Assembly (NCBI RefSeq): GCF_018437505.1
Contig: NZ_CP072467.1
Location: 744,001-808,000, forward strand
Direction of reading: 5' to 3'
Length of the DNA stretch: 64,000 bases
DNA from: Spiractinospora alimapuensis
Lineage (GTDB): Bacteria > Actinomycetota > Actinomycetes > Streptosporangiales > Streptosporangiaceae
Numbering within the stretch: position 1 is the stretch's first letter; each line of letters starts with the position of its first letter. The notes beneath the pieces are model-generated. The model was given only the letters and a program-made list of their open reading frames with translations, was not told the origin of the DNA and made no database searches. The position numbers and the translations under genes were made by a program. Below, one piece after another: positions 52,238 through 61,362 of the stretch.

Positions 52238-52368
52238 GAAGACCCCCGAACGCGGGGTTCTCCCCTTCGGCGCCTGGTCGAGCTGGGTGGCGTGGAACTC
52301 GGTCATCTGGCGGGTCGCGGCCAAGACCGTTCACGATCCATGGTCCGCACGCCGACTCAAGGAACTCT

Positions 52369-53205
52369 GTGACCTCCTCGACCCGACGGCCCAATGACCT
52401 GGCGGACCAGTGGCAACTCGCCGCGAAGCGCCTCAGCGCAGCGGTCTCCCCCCATGCGTCCCTTCAATCGGGGATCGGGGGAAGGTCCCTGAGCGGTCCG
52501 GTGACTTCCAATGGGGAAAGTGCATGGCTTCGGGTCGTGGTGTCGGCGAAACCCGCGGGAAAGACCTGGGACGGTCCTGCGCTCGCTGAGACGGCGTTCG
52601 GTGATGACGTTCCCCGCCCACGGTTGCTCGACGAATACGCGTGGTCGGACGACGCCAAGTTCTACCAGGCCCATCTATGGCAGCGAGCCGAAGGACGGAC
52701 TGTTTCCTCGACACCCGTCCTCACGACGCCCCCGCATCTGTCGAATGACTGGTGGGAGCACCTCACCCGTGCGGTAAGAGCTGTGGCTCGCACTCCGCCG
52801 CCGCAGAACCGCTCCGTAATGACGCAGGAATTCATCAACCGCATCCCCCGGTTCATCCCTGTGTTGGAAAGCGCGGACCTCACGGTCACGGAGTGGCGGA
52901 CCGCGCACGGAGACCTTCACTGGGCGAACGTGACGCAAGAACCGTTGCAGATCCTCGACTGGGAAGGATGGGGATCTGCCCCCGCCGGTTACGACGCTGC
53001 GGTCCTCCTCGCCTACAGCTTGCCTGTCCCCGACATCGTCACACAGATCCGAGAGGACTTCGGTGACGTGCTAGACACCCCAAACGGACGCCTCGCACAG
53101 TTGGTGATCTGCGCAGAGATCATCCAGGCCAGCGAACGAGACGACCTCCACGCAAATCTTCGCCCCTACGCTGGAGAACTGGCTAGCGTGGTCGCCCAGA
53201 GCTGA
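52369..53205 (+). CDS. Aminoglycoside-phosphotransferase-like kinase
   Basis: 278 aa from GTG 52369, AAGGAA upstream. Catalytic loop THGDLHWANV is AHGDLHWANV here (H-G-D-L-H-x-x-N) and LQILDWEGWG supplies the metal-binding Asp. The N-terminal lobe is short, with WLRVVVSAKP as the possible ATP-lysine strand. Phosphorylates a small molecule of unknown kind. It directly follows the DUF397 genes on the same strand; such kinases are often found beside these clusters, but a functional link is inference. Confidence 0.8.
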   Translation: MTSSTRRPNDLADQWQLAAKRLSAAVSPHASLQSGIGGRSLSGPVTSNGESAWLRVVVSAKPAGKTWDGPALAETAFGDDVPRPRLLDEYAWSDDAKFYQAHLWQRAEGRTVSSTPVLTTPPHLSNDWWEHLTRAVRAVARTPPPQNRSVMTQEFINRIPRFIPVLESADLTVTEWRTAHGDLHWANVTQEPLQILDWEGWGSAPAGYDAAVLLAYSLPVPDIVTQIREDFGDVLDTPNGRLAQLVICAEIIQASERDDLHANLRPYAGELASVVAQS

Positions 53206-53300
53206 ACCGTGTTTCGTAGAGTCCGGTAGCTAGCTGCGTGTGCGCGGTCTGGATGGCTACTGTGGCCCCAGTTGTCCCCGCGATCGTGAGGAGCCACCCG

Positions 53301-53801
53301 GTGGGCGACCAGACACTGTTCGACCGGCCCACGCCCGCCCCAGTCCCCCTGGTCATGTGCCTGGACGCTCAGTGGTACGAGCTCATGTGGCACGGGGCAA
53401 AGACGCATGAGTTCCGTCGCCGCTTCCTCACCGGCGTACCCGTACGCTGGTTCGTCTACCTGACCGCGCCGACGTCGCGGCTGTGCGCGGTGATCGACTT
53501 GGATCCGGCAATCGAGGGGACACCGACCCAGATCGCCGAAATCGCCGAACGCATGCGGCCGGGTAATGGCCAAACCGTGGAGCCCTACCTGGCCAAGGGT
53601 GACCGTGAGGTGGGGTATGCGATGCCGATCCGCCGGGTACGAGAGTTCTCAGGATTCGCCGCCGCAGAGTTGGCGCAGCTACTCGACGGGTTCCACCCGC
53701 CCCAGGGGTACGTTCTCCTCGACAACAGCCCTGCATGGCGAGCGGTATGCGACAGGATGATCTCCACCCCCGTGATCCGCGAAACAACTATCACCGCGTA
53801 A
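53301..53801 (+). CDS. ASCH-domain (PUA-like) protein
   Basis: 166 aa; GTG 53301 with GAGGAG at 53288-53293. Core VMCLDAQWYELMWHGAKTHE then FRRRFLTG, followed by RWFVYLTAPTSRLCAVIDLD, the ASCH beta-barrel arrangement (K-x-x-E-x-R after the first helix). ASCH proteins bind or cleave RNA in several toxin-like and regulatory settings. Composition and position match the adjacent accessory block. Confidence 0.75.
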   Translation: MGDQTLFDRPTPAPVPLVMCLDAQWYELMWHGAKTHEFRRRFLTGVPVRWFVYLTAPTSRLCAVIDLDPAIEGTPTQIAEIAERMRPGNGQTVEPYLAKGDREVGYAMPIRRVREFSGFAAAELAQLLDGFHPPQGYVLLDNSPAWRAVCDRMISTPVIRETTITA

Positions 53802-53818
53802 CCGCTTGAAGATGTGGT

Positions 53819-54240
53819 GTGTTGAGGCCCTCCACGTCACCCACTAGCCCGCTGCGCCAGGCCCGGCTCGACCGTGGCGCCACCCTCGACGACTTCGTGG
53901 CCACTGTGGGTGGCGCGCGCCACTGTCCGTCATCCGAATGGGTTCGCGCACCAACCCACGTTGAGACCCACACGCACTGGCCCGCCTACGCCTTGGCCGA
54001 CGAAGACCCACTGCGCTCGGCCCTGACCTCCGCGGCGCACACCCACGGGATCCCGCTCCATGCAAAGGTCGCCGGCCCGTCCAACATCGGCAACTCCTCG
54101 CCGGACTGGGAATCCCCGCCACCGCCGGGTTCGGCGCCGCATACGTAGGGCTCCACGCCACCAACGAACGCGTCCGAGTGGACACCATCCCTCTCGTCCA
54201 AGCGGTCTACGAGGACGCGGTACGCACCCTTATGCGCTGA
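53819..54240 (+). pseudogene. Chimeric remnant: HTH-like start joined to frameshifted M20 peptidase C terminus
   Basis: From GTG 53819 the frame begins SPLRQARLDRGATLDDFVAT, like an XRE-type N terminus, then from about residue 42 reads THVETHTHWPAYALADEDPL and HAKVAGPSNIGN, the M20/ArgE-DapE C-terminal region. It then drifts out of frame; the correct continuation LAGLGIPATAGFGAAYVGLH, ATNERVRVDTIPLVQAVYED ends at 54240 in another frame. Adding one A (GGCAACT-CCTC to GGCAACTACCTC at about 54095) restores NYLAGLG. The peptidase N-terminal domain with its metal ligands is missing, so it cannot be functional. Confidence 0.75.
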
Positions 54241-54338
54241 CCACGAGCGTTGGATCCACAAGTGGAACGGTTCGCAGGCCGCAAGCCCCCAGAGGTGTAG
54301 GTCGTTTCGGAGCCCTCTGGACTCCACCGGGGCAACAA

Positions 54339-54914
54339 TTATCCCGATGAGCTGGGGTTCTTGCCGCGATTGGCGTTGAAGCGCGCTTTCTTCTGGCGGT
54401 TTCCGCACGTGTTCATGTCACACCATCTGCGGGTGCGGCTCTGGCTGGTGTCGAAGAAGGCGGCTTGGCAGGTGGGTGACGCGCACAGGGCCAGTCTTCC
54501 GTCGCGTTCGCCCGCGATGATGCTGATCGCGTCGGCGGCGATCACGCTGAGGGCGTCCTCCACACCGGAAGCCGAGCCGAGCTCCCACCGCCTCTCCCCC
54601 TCGGGCGTCAGGATGGCCGCTGCCCGGCCCTGAACACTGCGGTCGTTGATGACCCGCACCGCCGCCGCGGGAAGGGCGTCGTGGGTCGCGGCCGCGGTCG
54701 CGGCGGCGTGGATCGCCTCCCGCAGTTCCCGCGCCAGGTCGAGCTGGGCCGTGGTGCAGGAGTCGACGGCGAGGCCGTTCAGCGCCAGCCAGTCGACGAG
54801 GCGCTGCGGTGTGGGAACGCGCTCCACGGCGTCGCCGCGCCGCTCCGTCAGTGTCGCCGTGAAGCTGGTCGCAAGCACGGAACCGAGGCGAAATTCAGGG
54901 AACCCAGCACGCAT
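54339..54914 (-). CDS. CGNR zinc-finger (ABATE-domain) protein
   Basis: 191 aa from ATG 54914. N-terminal ABATE domain (RLVDWLALNGLAVDSCTTAQ, LARELREAIHAAATAAATHD) and C-terminal CGNR finger: C-x4-C (CASPTCQAAFFDTS) then RRWCDMNTCGNRQKKARF, four Cys for one zinc plus the C-G-N-R box. Probable DNA-binding regulator, divergent from the epoxide hydrolase gene; direct TTAGCCGGTT / TAAGCCGGTT repeats lie between them (54925-54976). Confidence 0.9.
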   Translation of the reverse strand: MRAGFPEFRLGSVLATSFTATLTERRGDAVERVPTPQRLVDWLALNGLAVDSCTTAQLDLARELREAIHAAATAAATHDALPAAAVRVINDRSVQGRAAAILTPEGERRWELGSASGVEDALSVIAADAISIIAGERDGRLALCASPTCQAAFFDTSQSRTRRWCDMNTCGNRQKKARFNANRGKNPSSSG

Positions 54915-54996
54915 GGAACCACCTTAGCCGGTTACCCCCGAAAGCCGGGACATGTTAGAACCATCTAAGCCGGTTCATTCATGGTCAGGAGGACCC

Positions 54997-56169
54997 ATGC
55001 CCCGCCCCACCAACGACGTGCACGCGTTCGAAACCCACGCGCCTGATGCCGATCTCGACGATCTGCGCGCCCGCCTGGCGGCGGCGCGACTGCCGGAGGC
55101 GGAGACGGTCCACCGCGCAGCGCCCGATCCCCGACGCTGGGACCAGGGCGTTCCCCTCGCCGACCTTGTCGACCTCGTGAACTACTGGCGCACCGGCTAC
55201 GACTGGCGGCCCTTCGAAGCGCGCCTCAACCGGATCGGCCAGTTCCGCACGACCATCGATGGCCTGGGAATCCACTTCCTGCACCGTCGATCCCCGCGCG
55301 TGGACGCCACTCCCCTGGTCCTGACGCACGGCTGGCCGGGCAGTGTCGCGGAGTTCGTCGACGTGGTGGACGAGCTGGCGGATCCGAACGACGCGGACGC
55401 GCCGGCGTTCCATGTCGTTGTTCCGTCCCTGCCGGGCTTCGGCTACAGCGACAAACCGGCCACGACAGGGTGGGGCACCGAGAAGATCGCGGCCGCGTGG
55501 GTGGAGCTGATGGGCAGGCTCGGCTACGGCAGGTTCGTGGCCCAGGGCGGTGACTGGGGAGGCAACATCACCACGGTTCTCGCGGGGAGGTTCCCGGCGA
55601 ACGTCCTGGGCATCCACACGACGTTCGCGCAGGGACCGCCCGGGTTGACCACGGACGGACTGACGGCGCTCGAACGCAGGTGGGCCGAGGAGACCCACGA
55701 CTTCTGGCACCACCGCGCGGCGTACGCGAAGCAGCAGGCGACCCGGCCGCAGACCATCGGCTACTCGCTCGTCGACTCACCGGTCGGGCTTCTCGCCTGG
55801 ATCCTCGACAAGTTCGCCGAGTGGTCGGACACCGAGGACAGCCCGTTCGAGACCATCTCCCGAGACAGGATTCTCGACAACGTCACCCTGTACTGGCTGA
55901 CGCGCACCGGCGCGTCCGCGGCCCGCATCTACTACGAGAGCCACAATTCACTCGACCCCGAGCTCCGCGTCGATGTCCCGGCGGCCATCAGCATGTATCC
56001 CCGCGACATCGAGAAGTGCCCACGCCCGTGGGCGCAGGAACGCTACCGACACATCGTCCACTGGACGTCTCCCGAAGCCGGCGGACACTTCCCATCACTG
56101 GAGGTTCCCGAGTTCTTCGTCCAGGACGTACGACAGGGCCTCGCCGCGGTACTGGCCACCAGTCGGTGA
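54997..56169 (+). CDS. Epoxide hydrolase (alpha/beta fold, EHN domain)
   Basis: 390 aa; ATG 54997 with AGGAGG at 54987-54992. N-terminal EHN domain (DADLDDLRARLAAARLPEAE; VNYWRTGYDWRPFEARLNRI), then oxyanion loop HGWPG (111-115), nucleophile D186 in GGDWGG, and catalytic His364 in AGGHFPSLE. This is the microsomal-type epoxide hydrolase class. It probably detoxifies or processes an epoxide; the divergent CGNR protein may regulate it. Confidence 0.92.
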   Translation: MPRPTNDVHAFETHAPDADLDDLRARLAAARLPEAETVHRAAPDPRRWDQGVPLADLVDLVNYWRTGYDWRPFEARLNRIGQFRTTIDGLGIHFLHRRSPRVDATPLVLTHGWPGSVAEFVDVVDELADPNDADAPAFHVVVPSLPGFGYSDKPATTGWGTEKIAAAWVELMGRLGYGRFVAQGGDWGGNITTVLAGRFPANVLGIHTTFAQGPPGLTTDGLTALERRWAEETHDFWHHRAAYAKQQATRPQTIGYSLVDSPVGLLAWILDKFAEWSDTEDSPFETISRDRILDNVTLYWLTRTGASAARIYYESHNSLDPELRVDVPAAISMYPRDIEKCPRPWAQERYRHIVHWTSPEAGGHFPSLEVPEFFVQDVRQGLAAVLATSR

Positions 56170-56224
56170 ACGGGGAACGTGGCTCGCGTGATGTTTGGGA
56201 GGCGACCGCTTGGGCGTGACCGCG

Positions 56225-57187
56225 TCACTCTCCGGCCGCTCCCTCGATCATCGGTGCGAGGCTGTCGAGGAGTCGCGACAGGCCGATGGCGAAGATCTTG
56301 TCGATGTCGGGTGGTCGGGAGACGCGGGACACGGTCGGGAATTCGTCCCGGCCCGCTGGGCCGGACAGGTCGGGGGCGCGTTCGTGCCACCAGTGGCTCG
56401 GGTCCGGCTCGCGTGTCGCCGGCTGCTCGACGACGAGCCCTTGGGCCGCCATCCCGTCGGTGAAGCCGAGCAGGATGGTGACCACTTCCAATGCCGTATC
56501 TGGTGAGGCTCCTTCGGCGGTGATCACGCGCATCATCCGTTCCGTCGGCCCCATGGTGGCGGGCGTGATGTAGGGCTTGGCCGTGACGGAGAGCTGCACC
56601 AGCCAGGGATGCCTGCGAAAGACACCCCACTCCCACCGCACCGCCTTCTCCAGGGCCTCGCGCCAGTCCGCCTCCCCTAGCTCGGGGAACTCGGCCTCCC
56701 GGTAGGTCGTCTCGATCATCGCCGAGACCAGGTCGGTTCTGTGGGCGACGTGCCGGTACAGCGCCATGGTGCTGACGTTCATCTCGGTCGCGACCCGGCG
56801 CATCGAGAAGTCGTCGATGCCCTCCGCGTCCACGACGGCGATCGCGGCGCGGACGATGGCCTGGCGCGACAACGCCACGTCGGACCGACCTTGGCGGTCC
56901 TCGTGTGCCGAGGAGGTCCCTCGCCGCGCCTTCCCCGGCACGTTCGACGGCGACGCGGAGCCCCGGACCACCGTGCCCACCCCGGGCACCACCTCCACCG
57001 CGCCCTCCTGGCGCAGCGTGGAGATGACCTTGGTCGCGGTGGCCATCGCCACCCCCCACTCCCGAGTGATCTGGCGGGTCGACGGCACCCGGTCCCCCGG
57101 ACCGAGCTCCCCGGAGCGGATCCGCGCGTGGATGGAGTCGACGATCCGCGCGTACGGCGGTCGCGCGCGCTCCGACGGTTCGGACAT
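56225..57187 (-). CDS. GntR-TetR fusion transcriptional regulator
   Basis: 320 aa. Residues 10-75 are a GntR winged helix (YARIVDSIHARIRSGELGPG, DRVPSTRQITREWGVAMATA, TKVISTLRQEGAVEVVPGVG); residues about 108-155 are a second, TetR-type HTH (AIVRAAIAVVDAEGIDDFSM, RRVATEMNVSTMALYRHVAH) with a TetR_C_1 ligand domain after it. Two DNA-binding modules in one chain are uncommon but occur in actinomycetes. Divergent from the DUF418 membrane-protein gene, its likely target. Confidence 0.9.
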   Translation of the reverse strand: MSEPSERARPPYARIVDSIHARIRSGELGPGDRVPSTRQITREWGVAMATATKVISTLRQEGAVEVVPGVGTVVRGSASPSNVPGKARRGTSSAHEDRQGRSDVALSRQAIVRAAIAVVDAEGIDDFSMRRVATEMNVSTMALYRHVAHRTDLVSAMIETTYREAEFPELGEADWREALEKAVRWEWGVFRRHPWLVQLSVTAKPYITPATMGPTERMMRVITAEGASPDTALEVVTILLGFTDGMAAQGLVVEQPATREPDPSHWWHERAPDLSGPAGRDEFPTVSRVSRPPDIDKIFAIGLSRLLDSLAPMIEGAAGE

Positions 57188-57246
57188 GACTGGCCTCCTT
57201 GCTCGAACCGAACCGTATCAGTGCCCTAGTTCACCTGACACCCACT

Positions 57247-57371
57247 GCACTAGTGCGCTCAATGGCTGCATTCACGCATAGCTTCGAGGTTACCCCCAAT
57301 ATATGCCACAGCAAGGGGTTGGCAGGAGCCATGGTTTACTTGTGTACGCACGTATGCTTAGTCTGTACGCA
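57247..57371. promoter_or_regulatory. Candidate operators between the GntR-TetR and DUF418 genes
   Basis: A perfect palindrome GCACTAGTGC (57247-57256) with a degenerate relative GTGCCCTAGTTCAC nearby, and two direct TGTACGCA copies (57343-57350 and 57364-57371) 21 bp apart, around TATGCT, a possible -10 for the DUF418 gene. Two different site types would fit a regulator with two HTH modules. Confidence 0.45.
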
Positions 57372-57401
57372 GAGCCTCGCCCGATTCCCCTGGAGTCCTC
57401 C

Positions 57402-58580
57402 GTGTCACGTCACGTCGGTCCAGTACCGCTCTCGTCCCCTCCGACCAGCGCGGGACCGGTGCCCGCCTCCCGTCGCCATCTCGCCCCCGACCTGGCCCGC
57501 GGCGTCATGCTCCTGGTCATCGCCCTCGCACACGCCCACTTCTTCGCCACGGTCACCGGCGGGGCCGATCACGTCGACTCCGTGCTCGACCGTGTCGTCA
57601 CCGCGGGAAAGACGATGCTCGTCGAACAGCGGGGATACCCCATGTTCGCCGCGCTCTTCGGCTACGGCGTCGCACAGATCTACCTCCGCCGCACAGGGGA
57701 CGGAGGGCAGTGGTCGGGGGTCCGGTCCCTGCTGCGCCGGCGGGCCCGCTGGCTCGTCGTGTTCGGCCTGGTGCACGTGATCGTGCTCTTTCCCGGGGAC
57801 ATCCTCGCCGTCTACGGCGTGCTGAGTCTCGTACTCGTCGGCGCGGTGCGTTTCCGGGCCCGGACATTGGTGATCATGGCCGTCGCGTGGGTTCCGGTGG
57901 GGATGCTGCTGCACGCCCTGGTGGTCGCGGACGGAGCCGGTTCCGGGTCCGACGGACTGCCCCCGATCCCACGGTCCGAGGGGTTCGTCGCCGAGATCCT
58001 GTGGCGCGTGGGCATGTTCGGCATCCTGGGCGTCCTGATGCTCCTCTGCACCGTGGTCCCGTTCCTCGTCGGGATTCTCGCGGCCCGCCACCGCGTCCTG
58101 GAGGAACCGGAGCGACACCTTCTCCTGCTGCGGTGGGTCGCGGCCGGGGGATTCCTCCTCGGGGTGCTCGGCGGCCTGCCCCTGGCCCTCATCCAGGGCG
58201 GGGTGTGGACCGAGCCCTCACCGCTGGGCGCGTTCGTCGCCGGCGGGCTGCACCAGGTCACCGGGTACGCCGGTGGACTGGGATACGCCGCCCTGATCGC
58301 CCTCGCGGCGCACCACCTCACCGGCTGGGAGGGCCCGGTCACCAACGCGCTGGCCGCGCTCGGGCAACGATCGATGACCTTCTACCTCGCGCAGTCCGTA
58401 GCGTGGGCCGTACTGTTCGCCTCCTACACCCTCAACTGGCAGATGACCTCACCGGCCACGGCGGTCGTCGTCGGGGTGGCGGTGTGGCTGGTCACCCTCC
58501 TGGGCGCGGACCAGATGGCCCGCCGCGACATCCGAGGCCCGGCCGAGACGGCGCTCCGGCGCCTCACCTACGCGCGATAG
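57402..58580 (+). CDS. DUF418-family multi-pass membrane protein
   Basis: 392 aa from GTG 57402, GGAG 57392-57395. DUF418 features: LAPDLARGVMLLVIALAHAH at the N terminus, MLVEQRGYPMFAALFGYGVA (F-x-x-L-F-G-x-G), and a C-terminal ALGQRSMTFYLAQS helix region. About 8-10 helices. Related to YeiB-type inner-membrane proteins with acyltransferase-3-like topology; biochemical role not established. Controlled presumably by the divergent fusion regulator. Confidence 0.88.
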   Translation: MSRHVGPVPLSSPPTSAGPVPASRRHLAPDLARGVMLLVIALAHAHFFATVTGGADHVDSVLDRVVTAGKTMLVEQRGYPMFAALFGYGVAQIYLRRTGDGGQWSGVRSLLRRRARWLVVFGLVHVIVLFPGDILAVYGVLSLVLVGAVRFRARTLVIMAVAWVPVGMLLHALVVADGAGSGSDGLPPIPRSEGFVAEILWRVGMFGILGVLMLLCTVVPFLVGILAARHRVLEEPERHLLLLRWVAAGGFLLGVLGGLPLALIQGGVWTEPSPLGAFVAGGLHQVTGYAGGLGYAALIALAAHHLTGWEGPVTNALAALGQRSMTFYLAQSVAWAVLFASYTLNWQMTSPATAVVVGVAVWLVTLLGADQMARRDIRGPAETALRRLTYAR

Positions 58581-58726
58581 CGACCACGAAGCGAGAACGC
58601 GCCGCCGGCACGAGCGCCCCTGACCGGAGCCACGGGCGAGGCCGCGCGCGTCTCAACGTGAGCGGCAGGGTCGTCCCCGCGTCACAATGGGGCGCGACCG
58701 CCGACGTGGTGAGTGGAGGTGGCCCC

Positions 58727-59083
58727 GTGGGCCGACGAGGGCGTACACGCCGGCTGCGCGTGGGTTCGGACCTCTACCTCTGGTCGGTACGACACGTGCA
58801 CGCGCCGGACGAGGAGCCTGGCTGTCGGGAGGTCCTGACCATCCGTCGCGGACGCGCGGGGGTGCGGATCCTGTTCCCCGCCGGGCCGGGGCGCTTCGTC
58901 GGGGACGGTCTCGTCCCGACCGGCACTGTCATGGCTGCCGGTGGGCCGACGGTCAACCTGCACGAACCGCGCCACGTCCGGACACTCCTGGACGGCGCCC
59001 GCGCGGCGGGATGGGACCCGGACACGGCGTGGATCACCGACCTGGACGGGTGGTCGCTCCTCGAGCGCCACGCCTCGACGTGA
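58727..59083 (+). CDS. Conserved hypothetical protein
   Basis: 118 aa; GTG 58727 with GGAGG 58715-58719. LRVGSDLYLWSVRHVHAPDE, CREVLTIRRGRAGVRILFPA, GPGRFVGDGLVPTG and VNLHEPRHVRTLLDGARAAG are the pattern of a short actinobacterial protein family with no known role. Located between a DUF418 gene and a leaderless membrane-protein gene. Confidence 0.7.
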   Translation: MGRRGRTRRLRVGSDLYLWSVRHVHAPDEEPGCREVLTIRRGRAGVRILFPAGPGRFVGDGLVPTGTVMAAGGPTVNLHEPRHVRTLLDGARAAGWDPDTAWITDLDGWSLLERHAST

Positions 59084-59171
59084 CACCCCCGACCGTGGCG
59101 TCCATCACCGAAAACGCGACGATCCGCTCGTCAGCGGGAGGTCGTGAGGGAAGCCACAGAACCTCCCGGCC

Positions 59172-59185
59172 TACTATGGCAGGCG
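59172..59185 (+). promoter_or_regulatory. -10 of a leaderless transcript
   Basis: TACTAT (59172-59177), 7 nt, then GTG 59185, the same layout as at 26362-26375. The surrounding CTACTATGGC is identical in both places. Confidence 0.55.
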
Positions 59186-61275
59186 TGTCAGGGGACGGGG
59201 CGGAGAAGCCTTCAGAATCAGGTCGGACGCGAAGACGGCGTGTGGCGGTGGCCGAGCGGCCGCGGCCTCGGCTGGACCTCGCCGCCGTGTTCGGGCTCGG
59301 CGTCGGCGGGTGGAACTGGAGCATCGCGGTCACGGCGGCCCTGGCCATGGCCGTCACCTTCGGGCTCGGCACCTACCTGTTCTCCCCCGCGTCCGGCGTC
59401 GTCGCCGCCCTGGGATCGTTCACCGTCCTCTACGAACGCACCACCCCCTACATGCACCGGGCCCGCGCGCTCGCCATGATCGGCCTGGGCTTCGTGGGCT
59501 CCATCGTGTTGGGCTCCCTCACCGGCGCGATCAACCTGTGGCTCGCCGCCGTGACCGTCGGGGTCGTCGCCGCCGTCGCCACCTGGGTATGCCAGTCACT
59601 GCGGATCGCCAAGCCGGCCGCGTTCATGTTCATCCTGGTGTGCGCCATCGCCACCGTCATCCCCGGCGGGCCGCAGACCGCCCTGATCCACGCCGGCCTG
59701 GCCGCCGGAGGAGCCACTGTGGGTTGGCTGGGTGGCATGGCGGGCGCCGTACTGCGCCGGCGCGGCCCCGAGGAACGCGCGGTCAGCGCCGCCTTCCGCG
59801 AACTGTCCGAACTCCTGGCCGCTGTAGGGACGCGGGGCCAGGACCATGCCCAGCACGAGGCCTCGGTCGCCGTGGCCGAGGCATGGCGTCTGGTCCTCCT
59901 CGCGCAGGTTCGCGGCTATCGGGACACGCCGCACGCCGCACGGCTGCGGGCGCTGCTGCGGTGGGTGTCCGACATCCAGCTCACCGCGACCGACGTCGCT
60001 CTCGCCCGCCACGAGGAGCTCGACCCACGGGTGCCCGCCTTCGCCGCCCGCCTCGCCGACGCGGTTGCCCGCCCCGATCTGGCCCCCGACCCCGCCGACC
60101 TCGACGAGCTGCGCAAGGGGCACCGCCCACGCTCCCTCATGGGCCGGCTGTACAACGGGCTGGCTCGGGCCGCCCAGACCGAGCGGCGCCCCGAACACGA
60201 CCCGGAGCAGGGGCCCGGTACCCCATTGGAGGACCAGCGCCGCCCCGGCCTCCTGGAGTCCCTGCGCTCCGGACTGCGCGGCGACTCCCTCATCCGCGCC
60301 ACGGCGCTGCGGATGGGCATCACGGTCGCCGCCGCCGGCCTGCTCGGTCTCGCCCTGGACGTGGACCGGTTCTACTGGATCTCGATCACCGCGGCCTCGG
60401 TCCTGCAGGGCGGCAACGTCGTCGTCACCATGAACCGGGCCGTCCAGCGCGGCGTCGGCACCCTGGTCGGCGTCGTCCTCGCCGTCGCGATCCTCTCCCA
60501 GCACCTGCCGCTCGTGGCGTTGATCCCCCTCGCCGCCGCCCTGCAGGGAACCGCGCAGCTCCTGATCTCCCGCAACTTCCTGTACGCCAGCGTCATCCTC
60601 ACCCCGATGGCGCTGATCCTCGCCCACACCGCGAACCCGACGCCGATCGAGCAGCTCGCCCAGACCCGCGTCGAGGACTCCATCCTCGGCGCCCTCGTGG
60701 GACTCCTCGGCGCGCTGCTGCTGTGGCGCCGAGCCTCGGCCATGCAGCTTCCCCAGGCCATCACCGAGACCCTCGAGCGCTCCCGCACCGCGATCGGCGC
60801 GGTCCTGGACCCCGACGTCCGCATCACGCCCGAGCGCCGCTACCGGCTACGGCGCGACCTGCGGGCGACGCTGCTCAGCCTGCGCGGCATCTACGAGAGC
60901 GCCATCGGCGACGTACCCCGCGCCAAGCACACGCGCCCCCTGTGGCCGGTCGTGGTCGCCACACAACGGGTCGGGTTCCAGGCGCTGGCCGCGCTGGCAC
61001 GGGACCAGGCCCCGCCGGCGTCCCACATCACCGGACAGCGCATCAACATCGCCTTCTCCGAACTGGTCTCGGCCTTCCGGGAACGGCGGGTGCCGCGCCT
61101 GGGCGCCCTCCCGTCCCTGCCGGAGTACCCCCGGCTTCCCCTGGAGGTGCGGGCACTCTCGGCGGCGATGCGGACCGCGGTCGCCGAGGACGCGCGCGCC
61201 GCGACCGCCGAACGCCAGGAACGGGAACGACGCGAGCAGCTACGCGCACAGCGGGAGACCGACGCCGACCTGTGA
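59185..61275 (+). CDS. FUSC-type membrane protein
   Basis: 696 aa from GTG 59185. Two six-helix-like hydrophobic blocks: first WNWSIAVTAALAMAVTFGLG, VVAALGSFTVLYERTTPYMH; second LIRATALRMGITVAAAGLLG, FYWISITAASVLQGGNVVVT, ILSQHLPLVALIPLAAALQG. Cytosolic segments of about 150 residues follow each. This is the fusaric-acid-resistance/aromatic-acid exporter (FUSC) architecture. A role in export of an organic acid or envelope stress is inferred; substrate unknown. Confidence 0.88.
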   Translation: MSGDGAEKPSESGRTRRRRVAVAERPRPRLDLAAVFGLGVGGWNWSIAVTAALAMAVTFGLGTYLFSPASGVVAALGSFTVLYERTTPYMHRARALAMIGLGFVGSIVLGSLTGAINLWLAAVTVGVVAAVATWVCQSLRIAKPAAFMFILVCAIATVIPGGPQTALIHAGLAAGGATVGWLGGMAGAVLRRRGPEERAVSAAFRELSELLAAVGTRGQDHAQHEASVAVAEAWRLVLLAQVRGYRDTPHAARLRALLRWVSDIQLTATDVALARHEELDPRVPAFAARLADAVARPDLAPDPADLDELRKGHRPRSLMGRLYNGLARAAQTERRPEHDPEQGPGTPLEDQRRPGLLESLRSGLRGDSLIRATALRMGITVAAAGLLGLALDVDRFYWISITAASVLQGGNVVVTMNRAVQRGVGTLVGVVLAVAILSQHLPLVALIPLAAALQGTAQLLISRNFLYASVILTPMALILAHTANPTPIEQLAQTRVEDSILGALVGLLGALLLWRRASAMQLPQAITETLERSRTAIGAVLDPDVRITPERRYRLRRDLRATLLSLRGIYESAIGDVPRAKHTRPLWPVVVATQRVGFQALAALARDQAPPASHITGQRINIAFSELVSAFRERRVPRLGALPSLPEYPRLPLEVRALSAAMRTAVAEDARAATAERQERERREQLRAQRETDADL

Positions 61276-61362
61276 CGCGTCGCCGCGCCCACCGTGACTC
61301 GGCACGCCGCTTTCGTGCGTAGAGTCAATCTGTCCTCGCCCAGCCACGAATCGGAGGTTCTG

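Noticed and set aside
52238-52397. Separate small gene ending in RRLKELCDLLDPTAQ before the kinase gene
   Set aside because: The sequence looks slightly protein-like, but there is no start with a ribosome site and it overlaps the better-supported kinase start at 52369.
57710-59083. 457-codon frame overlapping the DUF418 gene
   Set aside because: Residues before GTG 58727 are an Arg/Pro-rich shadow; only the last 118 residues look real.
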